Below are positions 40,649 to 48,491 of a stretch of DNA of 64,000 nucleotides, one piece after another. The notes under the pieces were generated by a model, which had not been told where the DNA came from, did not search any database, and saw nothing but the letters and a program-made list of their open reading frames with translations. The stretch's first letter is position 1; each line of letters starts with the position of its first letter. The position numbers and the translations under genes were made by a program. Source of the DNA: Caulobacter rhizosphaerae (GTDB lineage: Bacteria; Pseudomonadota; Alphaproteobacteria; Caulobacterales; Caulobacteraceae); assembly GCF_010977555.1 (NCBI RefSeq), contig NZ_CP048815.1, forward strand, positions 4,828,501-4,892,500, read 5' to 3'.

Positions 40649-42327
40649 TAGCCAAACAGGCCATGCAACCACCACTTCGGGGCCTTGTCCCCGTCGCCGT
40701 ACAGGCCGGCCCGGAAGATCCAGAACCGTTCGCCCGTCTCGTCCTCCACCCGGTAATAGTCGCGCACCTTGCCCGGCCCGACCTCGTCGAAGGCCTTGCG
40801 CCACCATTCCTGGCCGATCCGCTCGGGCCCCTCGGCCAGGCGCACGCGGCGCGACCGGCCGCGCCAGGTGAAGCGGACCGGCGGGTCGTCGGGCAGCTTG
40901 GCCATCACCTCGATCGCCTCGGGACGGCGCAGCAGGCGGGTCGGCCGGGGACGGTCCGGGTCCCAGGCGTCTTCCGGTCGGGGATCCAGCGGCGCGCGGC
41001 GGACCACGGAACGTTCCGGCACGTGGCTCGGATACGGATCGGCCCGCCACACCCGGTCCTCGCCCAGGCGGTTGACCAGCCGGTCGACCAGCGGCGCCAG
41101 GCCCTCCTCCAGGCCGGCGCCGCCGTCGGCGTCGGCGTTCAGGTTTCGTTGCGTGGTCGACAGCGGCTCGACCTCGGCGGCCCACAGGGTGACGACCTCG
41201 ATCCCGAAGCCCGGGTCCACCGTGTCCAGCTTCGGCTTCAGCAGCTTGGCGATGCGGGCGGCGTCGCGGCCGGGGCGCGACAGGCCGGCCCGCACCGGCT
41301 GGTCCTTGCCGTCCAGCCGGTGGAAGACCAGCTCGAACCGCCGCGCGCCGCGCCCCTCGGCCTCCAGCCGGGCGCACAGCAGGGCGCAGATGTCGCCGGT
41401 GACCCGCTCCAGGTCGGACAGGGCGCTGATCGGCTCGAAGAAGGCCAGGCGGTCGAACCACGGGGTGGCGGGGCGGCGGAAGACCAGGGCCTCGCGGGCC
41501 GCGCCCAGGGCCTGGTCCAGGCGCATCACCGCGGAAAGCCCGAACCGCCGGGCCAGCTGGGCGCGCGGCAGGGCCAGCAGCTGGCCGACCTGGAACAGGC
41601 CCAGGCGCGGCAGCTGGGCCTGGGCCGCCTCGTCCAGCCGTAGGGCCGCCACCGGCAGCGGGGCCAGCAGCGGACCCTGGCCGCCGGGCGGGGCGATGGT
41701 GCGGTCGGGGGCGTAGCGGGCCAGGGCCCAGGCCGCGCCGGGGGTGTCGGCGATCGCCCCCCCGGCCGGCGCCCCCCAGCGCTCCAGCCGGGCCAGCAGG
41801 TCGTCCAGCATCAAAGCCTCGCCGCCCCACAGGTGCGACACCCCCTCGACGTCGAGAAACAGGCCGTCCAGCCCGTCGATGGCCACGGCCGGCGAGAAGC
41901 GCACGCACCAGTCGCAGAGGATCTCCAGCGCCGCGCGGTCGCCATCGGGGTCGTGGTCGGCGGTGAGCAGGTCCGGAACCAGGGCCGCCGCGTCGGCGGC
42001 CTTCTGGCCGACGAACAGGCCCAGGGCCGCGGCCGCGTCGTCGACGGCGGCCAGACGCCGCGTGCCGCCTTCTGTGGCGACCAGGGCGACGGGGGGAGGA
42101 GGCAAAACAGGCCCTCCCCCCGCGGGGGAGGCGGTCGCGAAGCGACCGGCGGGGGGCGTGATCGGAAGGTCGACCCGGCCACGGGCCGGCGGCCTATGAC
42201 TCCCCCCTCCGTCGGCTTCGCCGACACCTCCCCCACGGGGGGAGGATCTAGGCGGTGCGACGGTATTCTTCCTCGCCCATGTCGTGATCGGCCAATTGCG
42301 ACACCAGACGGAAAGGATGCGGGCCAT
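40648..42327 (-). CDS. imuB: Y-family polymerase-like mutagenesis factor ImuB, with in-frame repeat insertion
   Basis: Catalytically inactive Y-family polymerase homologue that bridges DnaE2 to the beta clamp. The 559-residue product begins MARILSVWCRNWPITTWARK, starting inside the end of imuA (overlap 80 bp). The acidic residues of active Y polymerases are absent, as is usual for ImuB. Residues about 26-72 are translated from a palindromic repeat (42112-42250) and are Pro/Gly/Arg-rich low complexity. The normal sequence resumes at VALVATEGGTRRLAAVDDAA, GLFVGQKAADAAALVPDL. The rest of the fold follows, with FSPAVAIDGLDGLFLDVEGV and the C-terminal RVRLAEGPERIGQEWW, ending WWLHGLFG. The insertion preserves frame but sits in the N-terminal palm; effect on activity is unknown. 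Confidence 0.93.
   Translation of the reverse strand: MARILSVWCRNWPITTWARKNTVAPPRSSPRGGGVGEADGGGSHRPPARGRVDLPITPPAGRFATASPAGGGPVLPPPPVALVATEGGTRRLAAVDDAAAALGLFVGQKAADAAALVPDLLTADHDPDGDRAALEILCDWCVRFSPAVAIDGLDGLFLDVEGVSHLWGGEALMLDDLLARLERWGAPAGGAIADTPGAAWALARYAPDRTIAPPGGQGPLLAPLPVAALRLDEAAQAQLPRLGLFQVGQLLALPRAQLARRFGLSAVMRLDQALGAAREALVFRRPATPWFDRLAFFEPISALSDLERVTGDICALLCARLEAEGRGARRFELVFHRLDGKDQPVRAGLSRPGRDAARIAKLLKPKLDTVDPGFGIEVVTLWAAEVEPLSTTQRNLNADADGGAGLEEGLAPLVDRLVNRLGEDRVWRADPYPSHVPERSVVRRAPLDPRPEDAWDPDRPRPTRLLRRPEAIEVMAKLPDDPPVRFTWRGRSRRVRLAEGPERIGQEWWRKAFDEVGPGKVRDYYRVEDETGERFWIFRAGLYGDGDKAPKWWLHGLFG
42112..42250. repeat. Palindromic repeat, CTCCC/GGGAG family, inserted in frame in imuB
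   Basis: Outer arms CCCTCCCCCCGCGGGGGAGG and CCTCCCCCACGGGGGGAGG, with inner hairpins GGTCGCGAAGCGACC and GTCGGCTTCGCCGAC, same build as 40533-40648. It encodes about residues 26-72 of ImuB, and its right edge supplies the imuA stop codon (42248-42250). Confidence 0.9.
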
Positions 42328-43021
42328 CGGCGGCCTCCGCTTGTTCGAGGATCCAGGCGCCGGGACGGCCGCCCCGGCAGCGTTCGAGTTCGACCCGCCA
42401 GCGCGGCGGGCCCAGGCCCGGGTCGCCCGGCGGCGGCTGGCTGGGCGCGGCGGCGATGCGCCAGCGGGTCTGGGCGGCCGCGCCGGAGACCTCGCGAACC
42501 TTGCCGGCCGGGCCGCCATAGGGCCGTCGTCGCAGCAGCACCCCGGTCGCGCCGCGCCGTTCGCAAGCCAACTGCAGGCGACGGCCGGCCTTGAGGTCGG
42601 GACTCTGCGCCTCGCCGATCGCCGCGGCGACGCCGACCGTGGCCAGGGCGTCCTCCAGCACCGACAGCACCTCGGCCTCGTCGCGGGCCTTGACCTGGAT
42701 CAGCCGGCCGGTGGGAAAGCCCAGCCCGACCAGGCCCGGCGCGTGCAGGTCGGCGCGCCGCATCACCCACACCACCGCGCCCCGCGCGGCCAACGGCCGC
42801 AAGAGCAAGGCGGAAAAGCTCGCGGGCGCGGCGCCGGTCTCTTCCTCCAGTCCGGCCCCGCCCACCTCGTGCCAGCCGCCGCGCGGCAGGCCGCCGGCCG
42901 GAAAGCAGCCGTCGATGCGCGGATCCCCGAACGGCAGGACGGGAGGCGGAGTCCGAGTCCCCGCCTCCAGGGCGGCGATCTGGGCTCTCAAAGCCGAGAG
43001 GGCGGGCTTCGCCCCGGGCAT
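42248..43021 (-). CDS. imuA: SOS mutagenesis protein ImuA
   Basis: RecA-like accessory protein of the ImuA-ImuB-DnaE2 translesion pathway. The 257-residue protein begins MPGAKPALSALRAQIAALEA and contains the ImuA landmarks PFGDPRIDGCFPAGGLPRGG (a Walker A-like position without the Lys) and WHEVGGAGLEEETGAAPASF, then LLRRRPYGGPAGKVREVSGA and RWRIAAAPS, and ends PFRLVSQLADHDMG plus a short tail to the TAG. The ATG at 43019-43021 lies 16 bp from a perfect LexA box; a longer in-frame start at 43066 would lie upstream of that box and is rejected. The stop codon is supplied by the edge of the repeat inserted in imuB, with which it overlaps. Confidence 0.93.
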   Translation of the reverse strand: MPGAKPALSALRAQIAALEAGTRTPPPVLPFGDPRIDGCFPAGGLPRGGWHEVGGAGLEEETGAAPASFSALLLRPLAARGAVVWVMRRADLHAPGLVGLGFPTGRLIQVKARDEAEVLSVLEDALATVGVAAAIGEAQSPDLKAGRRLQLACERRGATGVLLRRRPYGGPAGKVREVSGAAAQTRWRIAAAPSQPPPGDPGLGPPRWRVELERCRGGRPGAWILEQAEAADGPHPFRLVSQLADHDMGEEEYRRTA

Positions 43022-43036
43022 CCCTGCATCTCCGAT

Positions 43037-43051
43037 GTTCCACTTTTGTTC
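43037..43051. promoter_or_regulatory. LexA (SOS) box of the imuA-imuB-dnaE2 operon
   Basis: GTTC-CACTTTT-GTTC, a perfect match to the alphaproteobacterial LexA consensus GTTC-N7-GTTC, 15 bp upstream of the imuA ATG. It places the whole mutagenesis cassette under the SOS response. Confidence 0.93.
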
Positions 43052-43143
43052 TGATCCTCCGGGCATGGAGAGTCAAGCGGAGCCGGGTCGCGATTCAGGG
43101 ATGCGCTGGAATGACGCGCCGAAGGGGCGGAACGAGGACCGGC

Positions 43144-43509
43144 CTAGAACCGCGGCTTGGCCCGCCACCACTGGCTGACCAGCATCGGTCCGAACGCCGC
43201 GCTGATGCCGCAGGCGTCGGCGAACAGGTCGAACCACGAGGCGTCACGGCCGACGAAGGCCTGCAGGATCTCGATCGCCCCGCCGAACGCCAGGATCACC
43301 AGGCCGATGCGGTGCAGCCGGCTCTGCGGCAGGGCCAGGCTGGCCAGGATGCTGAGCACGTAGAAGACCAGGAAGTGCTTGGCCTTGTCCCAGGGGATCA
43401 GGCCGATGCTGTCGTCGTCGGGCAGCAGGGCCTTGGCCAGGGCGAAGGCCGCGGCGGCCAGGAAGACGATGAAGACCAGGCGGTTGATCTTGCGGGCGCG
43501 GAGGGACAT
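43144..43509 (-). CDS. VanZ-like small integral membrane protein
   Basis: A 121-residue membrane protein with four hydrophobic segments (about 12-28, 45-62, 70-88, 92-112). The features IGLIPWDKAKHFLVFYVLSI, the EILQAFVGRDASWFDLFADA segment and a short basic C-terminus match the VanZ-like family (PF04892): conserved K-x-x-H-F near helix 2 and E-x-x-Q...R-x-x-x-x-x-D in the third loop. The function of most members is unknown; only one branch is tied to teicoplanin resistance. The start at 43509 gives MSLRARKINRLVFIVFLAAA with a positive N-terminus. It lies between imuA (same strand) and the IS110 element, with no further link. Confidence 0.88.
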   Translation of the reverse strand: MSLRARKINRLVFIVFLAAAAFALAKALLPDDDSIGLIPWDKAKHFLVFYVLSILASLALPQSRLHRIGLVILAFGGAIEILQAFVGRDASWFDLFADACGISAAFGPMLVSQWWRAKPRF

Positions 43510-43670
43510 CGAAGCTCCTGGCTGGGACCGTCCGCACCTAGCCGGTCCGGTGAGGCTTGAAAATGGCCGGACAGAGTCTTGGCCGGATCGCCTCGTCGAT
43601 TGCACCGGATCTGCACGCTCTCTTCCTTCTCCCCTTGCGGGAGAAGGTGTCGGCGAAGCCGACGGATGAG

Positions 43671-43939
43671 GGGTCGATGAACGCGAAAGCCGCGCCCAGC
43701 CTTTCGACCGGACGCGGCTTCGAACGTCTGAGAAACCCCTTGTCTGTTGGAGAAGCGGTAAGCTGCTGGTGTCTTCCGGGACGTCCGCCTGGTGTTCTCA
43801 GCACCAGGCGGACCGCCGGCGGAGGGACCGATAACCCCTGAGCGTTTTGGCGCTGCGGGTGAGCCTGGTCGCCGCTGGCATATCCATGACCCGGATGGTT
43901 GCAGGGACGTATGGGTCCGGAGCCACAAGGATGGGATCG
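43671..43939 (+). ncRNA. Candidate bridge RNA region in the IS110 left end
   Basis: In IS110-group elements the left non-coding end encodes a structured bridge RNA that directs target choice. This 269-bp left end holds a 12-bp perfect stem-loop (43783-43794 with 43802-43813, loop TTCTCAG) and an 8-bp stem (43687-43694 with 43713-43720). Assignment rests on position and structure only; no target-guide pairing has been established. Confidence 0.35.
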
Positions 43940-44887
43940 ATGGATAGGAACAAGTCTAGCACAACGATCGCCGGGATCGATGTGGGCAAGCGCCAGTTGG
44001 ATGCGGCCGTGCTCGGCAGGGCCGAGCAGCATCGGGTGGCCAACGACGCAGCGGGCTGGGAAGGGCTGATCGCCTGGCTGGCGGAACGCGGCGTCAGACG
44101 CGTGGGGCTGGAGGCGACGGCGGGCTACGAGCGCGGCGTGCGGGCCAGACTTGAGGCGGCGGGGCTGGAGGTGGTGGTGCACCAGCCGCTGGAGGTGAAG
44201 CTGTTCGCGCGCCTCAAGCGGCGGCGGGCCAAGACCGACCGGCTGGATGCGGCGCTGATCGCGGCGGCGACGGCGCAGGTGGACACGGTGCGGGCGGCCC
44301 AGGACCCGCGCCTGGCCCATCTGGCCGAACGCCTGACGGCCTACGAGCAGATCAGCGACCAGGCCGCCCAGCTGAAGACCTTCATGGAGCATGTGACCCT
44401 GCCCGATCTGGCCGCCAGCCTGGGCGAGCAGATCCAGAGCCTGGCGCGGCTGAAGGCCCGGCTGGCGCGCGAGATCCTGGCCGCGCTCAAGGCCTGGCCC
44501 GACCTTCTGGCCCGCTGGACGCTGCTGCGGTCTCTGCCAGGTGTCGGGCCGCTGGTGGCCGCCAGCCTGGTGATCCGCATGCCCGAGCTGGGCGCCCTCA
44601 AGCGCGGCCAGCCCGCCAGCCTGCTGGGCGTGGCTCCCTTCGACCGCCAGTCGGGCCAATGGAAGGGCCAGAGCTTCATCGGCGGCGGTCGAAGCCGACC
44701 TCGCCGCATGCTCTATCTGGCCGCCATCGCCGCCAAGCGCTTCGATGCCGCCTTCAAGATCTTCGCCGATCGCCTCCTGGCCGCCGGCAAACCGCCCAAG
44801 GTCGCCATCGTCGCCGTCATGCGAAAACTCGTCGAAGCCGCAAACCTCGTCCTCAAGCGACAGCAGCCCTGGGTTCGCCACGCCTGA
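43940..44887 (+). CDS. IS110-family transposase (DEDD recombinase)
   Basis: A 315-residue transposase. The N-terminal RuvC-like DEDD domain has TIAGIDVGKRQLD (first Asp), GLEATAGYERG (Glu) and KTDRLDAALIA (two Asp). The C-terminal Transposase_20 domain has LLRSLPGVGPLVAASLVIRM and GVAPFDRQSGQWKGQSFI, where the Ser in RQSG is the expected nucleophile. All catalytic positions are intact, so it may be active. The ATG at 43940 is preferred; MGS three codons upstream (43931) is an alternative. The copy sits within a palindromic repeat, a known target preference for parts of this family. Confidence 0.92.
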   Translation: MDRNKSSTTIAGIDVGKRQLDAAVLGRAEQHRVANDAAGWEGLIAWLAERGVRRVGLEATAGYERGVRARLEAAGLEVVVHQPLEVKLFARLKRRRAKTDRLDAALIAAATAQVDTVRAAQDPRLAHLAERLTAYEQISDQAAQLKTFMEHVTLPDLAASLGEQIQSLARLKARLAREILAALKAWPDLLARWTLLRSLPGVGPLVAASLVIRMPELGALKRGQPASLLGVAPFDRQSGQWKGQSFIGGGRSRPRRMLYLAAIAAKRFDAAFKIFADRLLAAGKPPKVAIVAVMRKLVEAANLVLKRQQPWVRHA

Positions 44888-44958
44888 TCAACATGGTTGC
44901 TCATCCGACCTGCTACGCAGGCCACCTTCTCCCGCAAGGGGAGAAGGATCGGAGTCCC

Positions 44959-46539
44959 CTAGAACGTCAGGGCGCGGGCTTCCTTGACGTGCGGCAGGGC
45001 CTGGATCTTGGCCAGCAGGGCCTCGTCCGGAGCCTGGTCGACGCCGACCAGGGCGATGGCGTCCGCGTCGGCCGAGACACGGCCCAGGTTGAAGGTGGCG
45101 ATGTTGACGCCCGCCTCGCCCAGCAGCATGCCCAGGGCGCCGATGAAGCCCGGCTTGTCCAGGTTGTTGATGTACAGCATGGCCGGCGAGAAGCCCGCGT
45201 CCAGCTCCATGCCCTTGACCTCGACGATGCGCGGCGCGCCGGCGATCACCGTGCCGGCGAAGGCGCGCTTGCCCTTCTCGGTGGTGATGGTGATGCGCAT
45301 CAGGCTATCATAGGTGGGGCTGACCTCCTGGCGGCTCTCGGAGACGGTGATGCCGCGCTCCTTGGCCACGGCCGGGGCGGAGACCATGTTGATCTCGGCC
45401 AGCATCGGCTTGAGGATCCCGGCCAGGGCGGCCGAGGTCATCGGCTTGACATTCAGCTTGGAGACCTCGCCCTCGAAGGCGATGTCGATGGCGGAGATGC
45501 CGAAGTCGACCATCTGGCCGGCCAGGGCGCCGATCTTCTCGGCCAGGGCCACGAACGGCTTCAGCTTGGGGGCTTCTTCCGCGGTGATCGAGGGGCTGTT
45601 CAGCGCGTTGGTGACCGCGCCGGTCAGCAGGTAGTCGCTGACCTGTTCGGCCACCTGCAGGGCCACGTTCTCCTGGGCCTCGCTGGTGCTGGCGCCCAGG
45701 TGCGGGGTGGCCACGACCTTGTCCGAACCGAACAGCGGGTTTTCCTTGGCCGGCTCGGTGACGAACACGTCGAAGGCCGCGCCGCCGACATGGCCGTCGT
45801 CCAGCAGCTTGCGCAGGGCCACCTCGTCGACCAGGCCGCCGCGGGCGCAGTTGACGATCAGCACGCCCTTCTTGGTCTTGGCCAGGTTCTCGGCCGACAG
45901 GATGTTGCGGGTCTTGTCGGTCAGCGGGGTGTGCAGGGTGATGACGTCGGCGCGGGCCAGCAGGTCTTCCAGCTCGACCTTCTCGACGCCCATCTCGATG
46001 GCGCGCTCGGGCGAGAGGAAGGGGTCGTAGGCCACGACCTTCATCTTCAGGCCCAGAGCCCGGTCGGCGACGATGCCGCCGATGTTGCCGGCCCCGATCA
46101 GGCCCAGGGTCTTGGCGTACAGCTCCACGCCCATGAAGCGGTTCTTTTCCCACTTGCCGGCCTGGGTGCTGGCGTCGGCGGCCGGCAGCTGGCGGGCCAG
46201 GGCGAACATCATGGCGATGGCGTGCTCGGCCGTGGTGATCGAGTTGCCGAACGGGGTGTTCATCACCACCACGCCCTTGGCCGTGGCGGCGGGGATGTCG
46301 ACATTGTCGACGCCGATGCCGGCCCGGGCGATGACCTGCAGCTTGTGGGCGGCGGCGATCACGTCCTTGTCGAGCTTGGCGCCCGAGCGGATGGCGATGC
46401 CGTCATAGTCGCCGATCACGGCGATCAGTTCGTCTTTCGACAGGCCGACCTTGATGTCGAAGTCGACGCCGCGGTTCTTGAAGATGTCGACGGCGGCGGG
46501 GCTGAGCTTGTCGGCGATGAGGACGCGGGGAGCGGTCAT
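44959..46539 (-). CDS. serA: D-3-phosphoglycerate dehydrogenase
   Basis: First committed step of serine biosynthesis, oxidising 3-phosphoglycerate to phosphohydroxypyruvate. The 526-residue long-form enzyme begins MTAPRVLIADKLSPAAVDIF. The NAD-binding motif is LGLIGAGNIGGIVADRALGL (near 148-167). The catalytic Arg lies in VNCARGGLVDEVAL near 233, and the His in VATPHLGASTSEAQ near 281. An allosteric-substrate-binding domain and a C-terminal ACT domain (about 450-526, AMLYINNLDKPGFIGALGML) provide feedback control in the family. It is downstream of serC on the same strand, separated by 143 bp containing a family A repeat; the two form the serine pathway unit. Confidence 0.98.
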   Translation of the reverse strand: MTAPRVLIADKLSPAAVDIFKNRGVDFDIKVGLSKDELIAVIGDYDGIAIRSGAKLDKDVIAAAHKLQVIARAGIGVDNVDIPAATAKGVVVMNTPFGNSITTAEHAIAMMFALARQLPAADASTQAGKWEKNRFMGVELYAKTLGLIGAGNIGGIVADRALGLKMKVVAYDPFLSPERAIEMGVEKVELEDLLARADVITLHTPLTDKTRNILSAENLAKTKKGVLIVNCARGGLVDEVALRKLLDDGHVGGAAFDVFVTEPAKENPLFGSDKVVATPHLGASTSEAQENVALQVAEQVSDYLLTGAVTNALNSPSITAEEAPKLKPFVALAEKIGALAGQMVDFGISAIDIAFEGEVSKLNVKPMTSAALAGILKPMLAEINMVSAPAVAKERGITVSESRQEVSPTYDSLMRITITTEKGKRAFAGTVIAGAPRIVEVKGMELDAGFSPAMLYINNLDKPGFIGALGMLLGEAGVNIATFNLGRVSADADAIALVGVDQAPDEALLAKIQALPHVKEARALTF

Positions 46540-46572
46540 GTGGGGGATTCCTTACGGAGAATTCGGTGCGCG

Positions 46573-46657
46573 CCCTCGTCCTTCGACAAGCTCAGGATGA
46601 GGGCTACTGAAATGCGGCAGTCCGGAATCCTCATCCTGAGCTTGTCGAAGGACGAGG
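46573..46657. repeat. Palindromic intergenic repeat, family A, in the serC-serA spacer
   Basis: Arms 46573-46603 and 46629-46657, nearly identical to the pair between rpoB and rpoC (11053-11133) and upstream of the ftsH 3' end (62719-62805). Confidence 0.9.
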
Positions 46658-46682
46658 ATTTCAGCCGCGAAGTGGGAGACGC

Positions 46683-47855
46683 TTAAGCGGCGGCCAGTTC
46701 GGCCGAGACGGTGGCGAACGCCCAGTCGAGCCAGGGCGTCAGGGCCTCGAGGTCCGAAGCCTCCACCGTGGCGCCGCACCAGATGCGCAGGCCGGCCGGG
46801 GCGTCGCGATAGCCGCCGATGTCGAGCGCCGCGCCCTCCTTCTCGAGCAGGCTGGCCAGCTTCTTGGCGAAGTCGGCCTGGGCGTCGTCCGGCAGGGCGG
46901 CGATCGTGGGATCGACGACCTTCAGGCACACCGAGGTGTTGGAGCGGATCTCCGGCGTGGCGGCCAGGAACTCGACCCACGGGGTGCGGGCGACCCAGTC
47001 GGCCAGCACGGCCAGGTTCTGGTCGGCGCGAGCCTGCATGGCTTCCAGGCCGCCGATCGAGGCGGCCCACTTCAGGGCGTCCAGGGCATCTTCGACGCAC
47101 AGCATCGACGGCGTGTTGATGGTCGCGCCCTCGAAGATGTCGGCGGCGATCTTGCCGCCCTTGGTCATGCGGAACAGCTTCGGCATCGGCCAGGCGGGGG
47201 TGTAGCTCTCGAGGCGGGCCACGGCGCGCGGCGACAGGATCAGGATCCCGTGCGCGCCCTCGCCGCCCAGGGCCTTCTGCCAGGAGAAGGTCACGACATC
47301 CAGCTTGGTCCAGTCCAGGTCCTGGGCGAAGGCGGCGCTGGTGGCGTCGCAGATGGTGATGCCTTCACGGTCGGCCGAGATGAAGTCGGCGTTCGGAACG
47401 CGGACGCCCGAGGTGGTGCCGTTCCAGGTGAAGACCAGGTCCTTGGCCGGATCGACCTTGGACGTGTCGGGCAGCTGGCCGTAGGGCGCGTCGAGCACCT
47501 CGACGTTCGGCAGCTTCAGTTGCTTGGTGACGTCGGTGACCCAGTCCTTGCCGAAGGACTCGAAGGCCAGCAGTTGGACCGGGCGGGCGCCCAGCATCGA
47601 CCACATCGCCATCTCGACGGCGCCGGTGTCCGAGCCGGCGACGATGCCGATCAGGAAGTCGGCGGGGACTTCCAGCACTTGCCGCGTCTGGTCGATGGCG
47701 GCCTTCAGGCGGCCCTTGCCCAGCTTGGAGCGGTGCGACCGGCCCAGCACGGCGTTTCTGAGATTTTCGGGGGTCCAGCCTGGGCGCTTGGCGCAGGGGC
47801 CGGAAGAGAACTCGGGGCGAGCCGGGCGGATCGCCGGCTTGGCGAGGGTCGTCAT
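46683..47855 (-). CDS. serC: Phosphoserine aminotransferase
   Basis: PLP enzyme converting phosphohydroxypyruvate to phosphoserine (also acting in pyridoxine synthesis). The 390-residue product begins [20 protein letters not shown]. It belongs to the alphaproteobacterial SerC branch with [20 protein letters not shown]. The PLP-binding Lys is in [15 protein letters not shown] (about 190-204), with [13 protein letters not shown] before it and [20 protein letters not shown] after. An alternative ATG at 47870 (MGDID...) is possible. It is upstream of serA and preceded by a leader that resembles the serC RNA motif. Confidence 0.97.
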   Translation of the reverse strand: MTTLAKPAIRPARPEFSSGPCAKRPGWTPENLRNAVLGRSHRSKLGKGRLKAAIDQTRQVLEVPADFLIGIVAGSDTGAVEMAMWSMLGARPVQLLAFESFGKDWVTDVTKQLKLPNVEVLDAPYGQLPDTSKVDPAKDLVFTWNGTTSGVRVPNADFISADREGITICDATSAAFAQDLDWTKLDVVTFSWQKALGGEGAHGILILSPRAVARLESYTPAWPMPKLFRMTKGGKIAADIFEGATINTPSMLCVEDALDALKWAASIGGLEAMQARADQNLAVLADWVARTPWVEFLAATPEIRSNTSVCLKVVDPTIAALPDDAQADFAKKLASLLEKEGAALDIGGYRDAPAGLRIWCGATVEASDLEALTPWLDWAFATVSAELAAA

Positions 47856-47863
47856 ATCGATGT

Positions 47864-47906
47864 CTCCCATCCTTACAGATGGACTGCATCCCGTTGGGGG
47901 GATGTG
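47864..47906 (-). ncRNA. Candidate serC-motif leader RNA
   Basis: Just upstream of the serC start, on the minus strand, two adjacent short hairpins can form: GCATCCCG...GGGATG-type (47886-47905) and CCATCTGTAAGGATGG (47867-47882), ending 11 bases from the ATG. The position directly before a serC-serA operon in an alphaproteobacterium matches the published serC RNA motif. Identification is from position and fold only. Confidence 0.45.
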
Positions 47907-48004
47907 GCCCGCCGGCGACAAACTCTTTTTCGACGGCGATGGCAAGGAGAGATTTTGCGGCGGAACGAACGAATCGTCCGCGGCCGGCAATTATTTTGCG
48001 GCGG

Positions 48005-48433
48005 TCAGTTTTCGCCGGCGCGTCGCCGCTTGCGCCAGGCCAGCAGGCATCCGGCGGTCAGGCACACCAGCACGCCCAGGCTGACCAGGTTGTTCACCAT
48101 GGCGTAGAAGGTGTCGTACATCTTGCCGCCCACCAGATAATAGGCGTGAAGACTGAATTGCGCGGCCTGCAGGAGAACGGCGACCCCCAGCCAGGCGGTG
48201 GTGTACCGCATCGCCATCACCATCAGCCCGGCGCCGAACAGGCCGTCGACCAGGAAATAGCTGGGCTTCTGGATCGCCTTGTCCGGTATCAGGCCGATCA
48301 AGGTAATGGCCAGAGACATGACCACCACCAGCAAGGCCACTTGCCGCTCGACTCGCCCGCCCAGGCGCCAAGCCAAAAGGCTGACGCCTAGAATCAATGT
48401 CCAACCAAAAATGAGCAGGAAATCGAGATGCAT
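48005..48433 (-). CDS. Small polytopic membrane protein (unknown)
   Basis: A 142-residue protein with five hydrophobic segments (about 4-21, 32-48, 62-77, 80-98, 110-130) and a basic tail LAWRKRRRAGEN, which suggests a cytosolic C-terminus. No family recognised. The start ATG (48431-48433) lies at the base of a near-perfect hairpin (48433-48470), with no free Shine-Dalgarno site between them, so translation may be controlled by RNA structure, or the real start is elsewhere. It lies downstream of a small coiled-coil gene on the same strand and past the serC leader on the other side. Confidence 0.8.
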   Translation of the reverse strand: MHLDFLLIFGWTLILGVSLLAWRLGGRVERQVALLVVVMSLAITLIGLIPDKAIQKPSYFLVDGLFGAGLMVMAMRYTTAWLGVAVLLQAAQFSLHAYYLVGGKMYDTFYAMVNNLVSLGVLVCLTAGCLLAWRKRRRAGEN

Positions 48434-48470
48434 ACCTTGGGCCTCTAACCTAGATTAGGGGCCCAAGGTA
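48433..48470 (-). promoter_or_regulatory. Long hairpin overlapping the start of the membrane protein gene
   Basis: Arms TACCTTGGGCC (48433-48443) and GGCCCAAGGTA (48460-48470) form 11 bp; after one mismatch a further 4 bp (CTAA/TTAG) closes a 6-nt loop. The 3' arm on the transcript runs into the ATG. There is no U-tract, so it is unlikely to be a simple terminator of the upstream gene. Confidence 0.65.
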
Positions 48471-48491
48471 TTAAACTATTTGCAATGTAAC

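Larger units (their letters stand above)
43671..44899 (+). mobile_element. IS110-family insertion sequence (IS110 group)
   Basis: About 1.23 kb between the two halves of a palindromic repeat. It has a long non-coding left end (about 270 bp to the transposase start), the DEDD transposase, and a very short right end (about 12 bp after the stop). No terminal inverted repeats are evident, as expected for the IS110 group. The exact ends are not fixed; the boundaries are inferred from repeat symmetry. Confidence 0.8.
43625..44947. repeat. Palindromic repeat of the CTCCC/GGGAG family split by the IS110 element
   Basis: Left arm 43625-43670 (CCTTCTCCCCTTGCGGGAGA... ending CGGATGAG) and right arm 44900-44947 (CTCATCCG... 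ending GGGGAGAAGG) are inverted copies of each other with different inner hairpins. The IS lies exactly between them, so it entered the centre of the palindrome. Confidence 0.85.

Noticed and set aside
43671..44899. Short terminal inverted repeats at the ends of the IS110-group element
   Set aside because: None convincing was seen, in line with the IS110 group; the boundaries were taken from the interrupted repeat instead.
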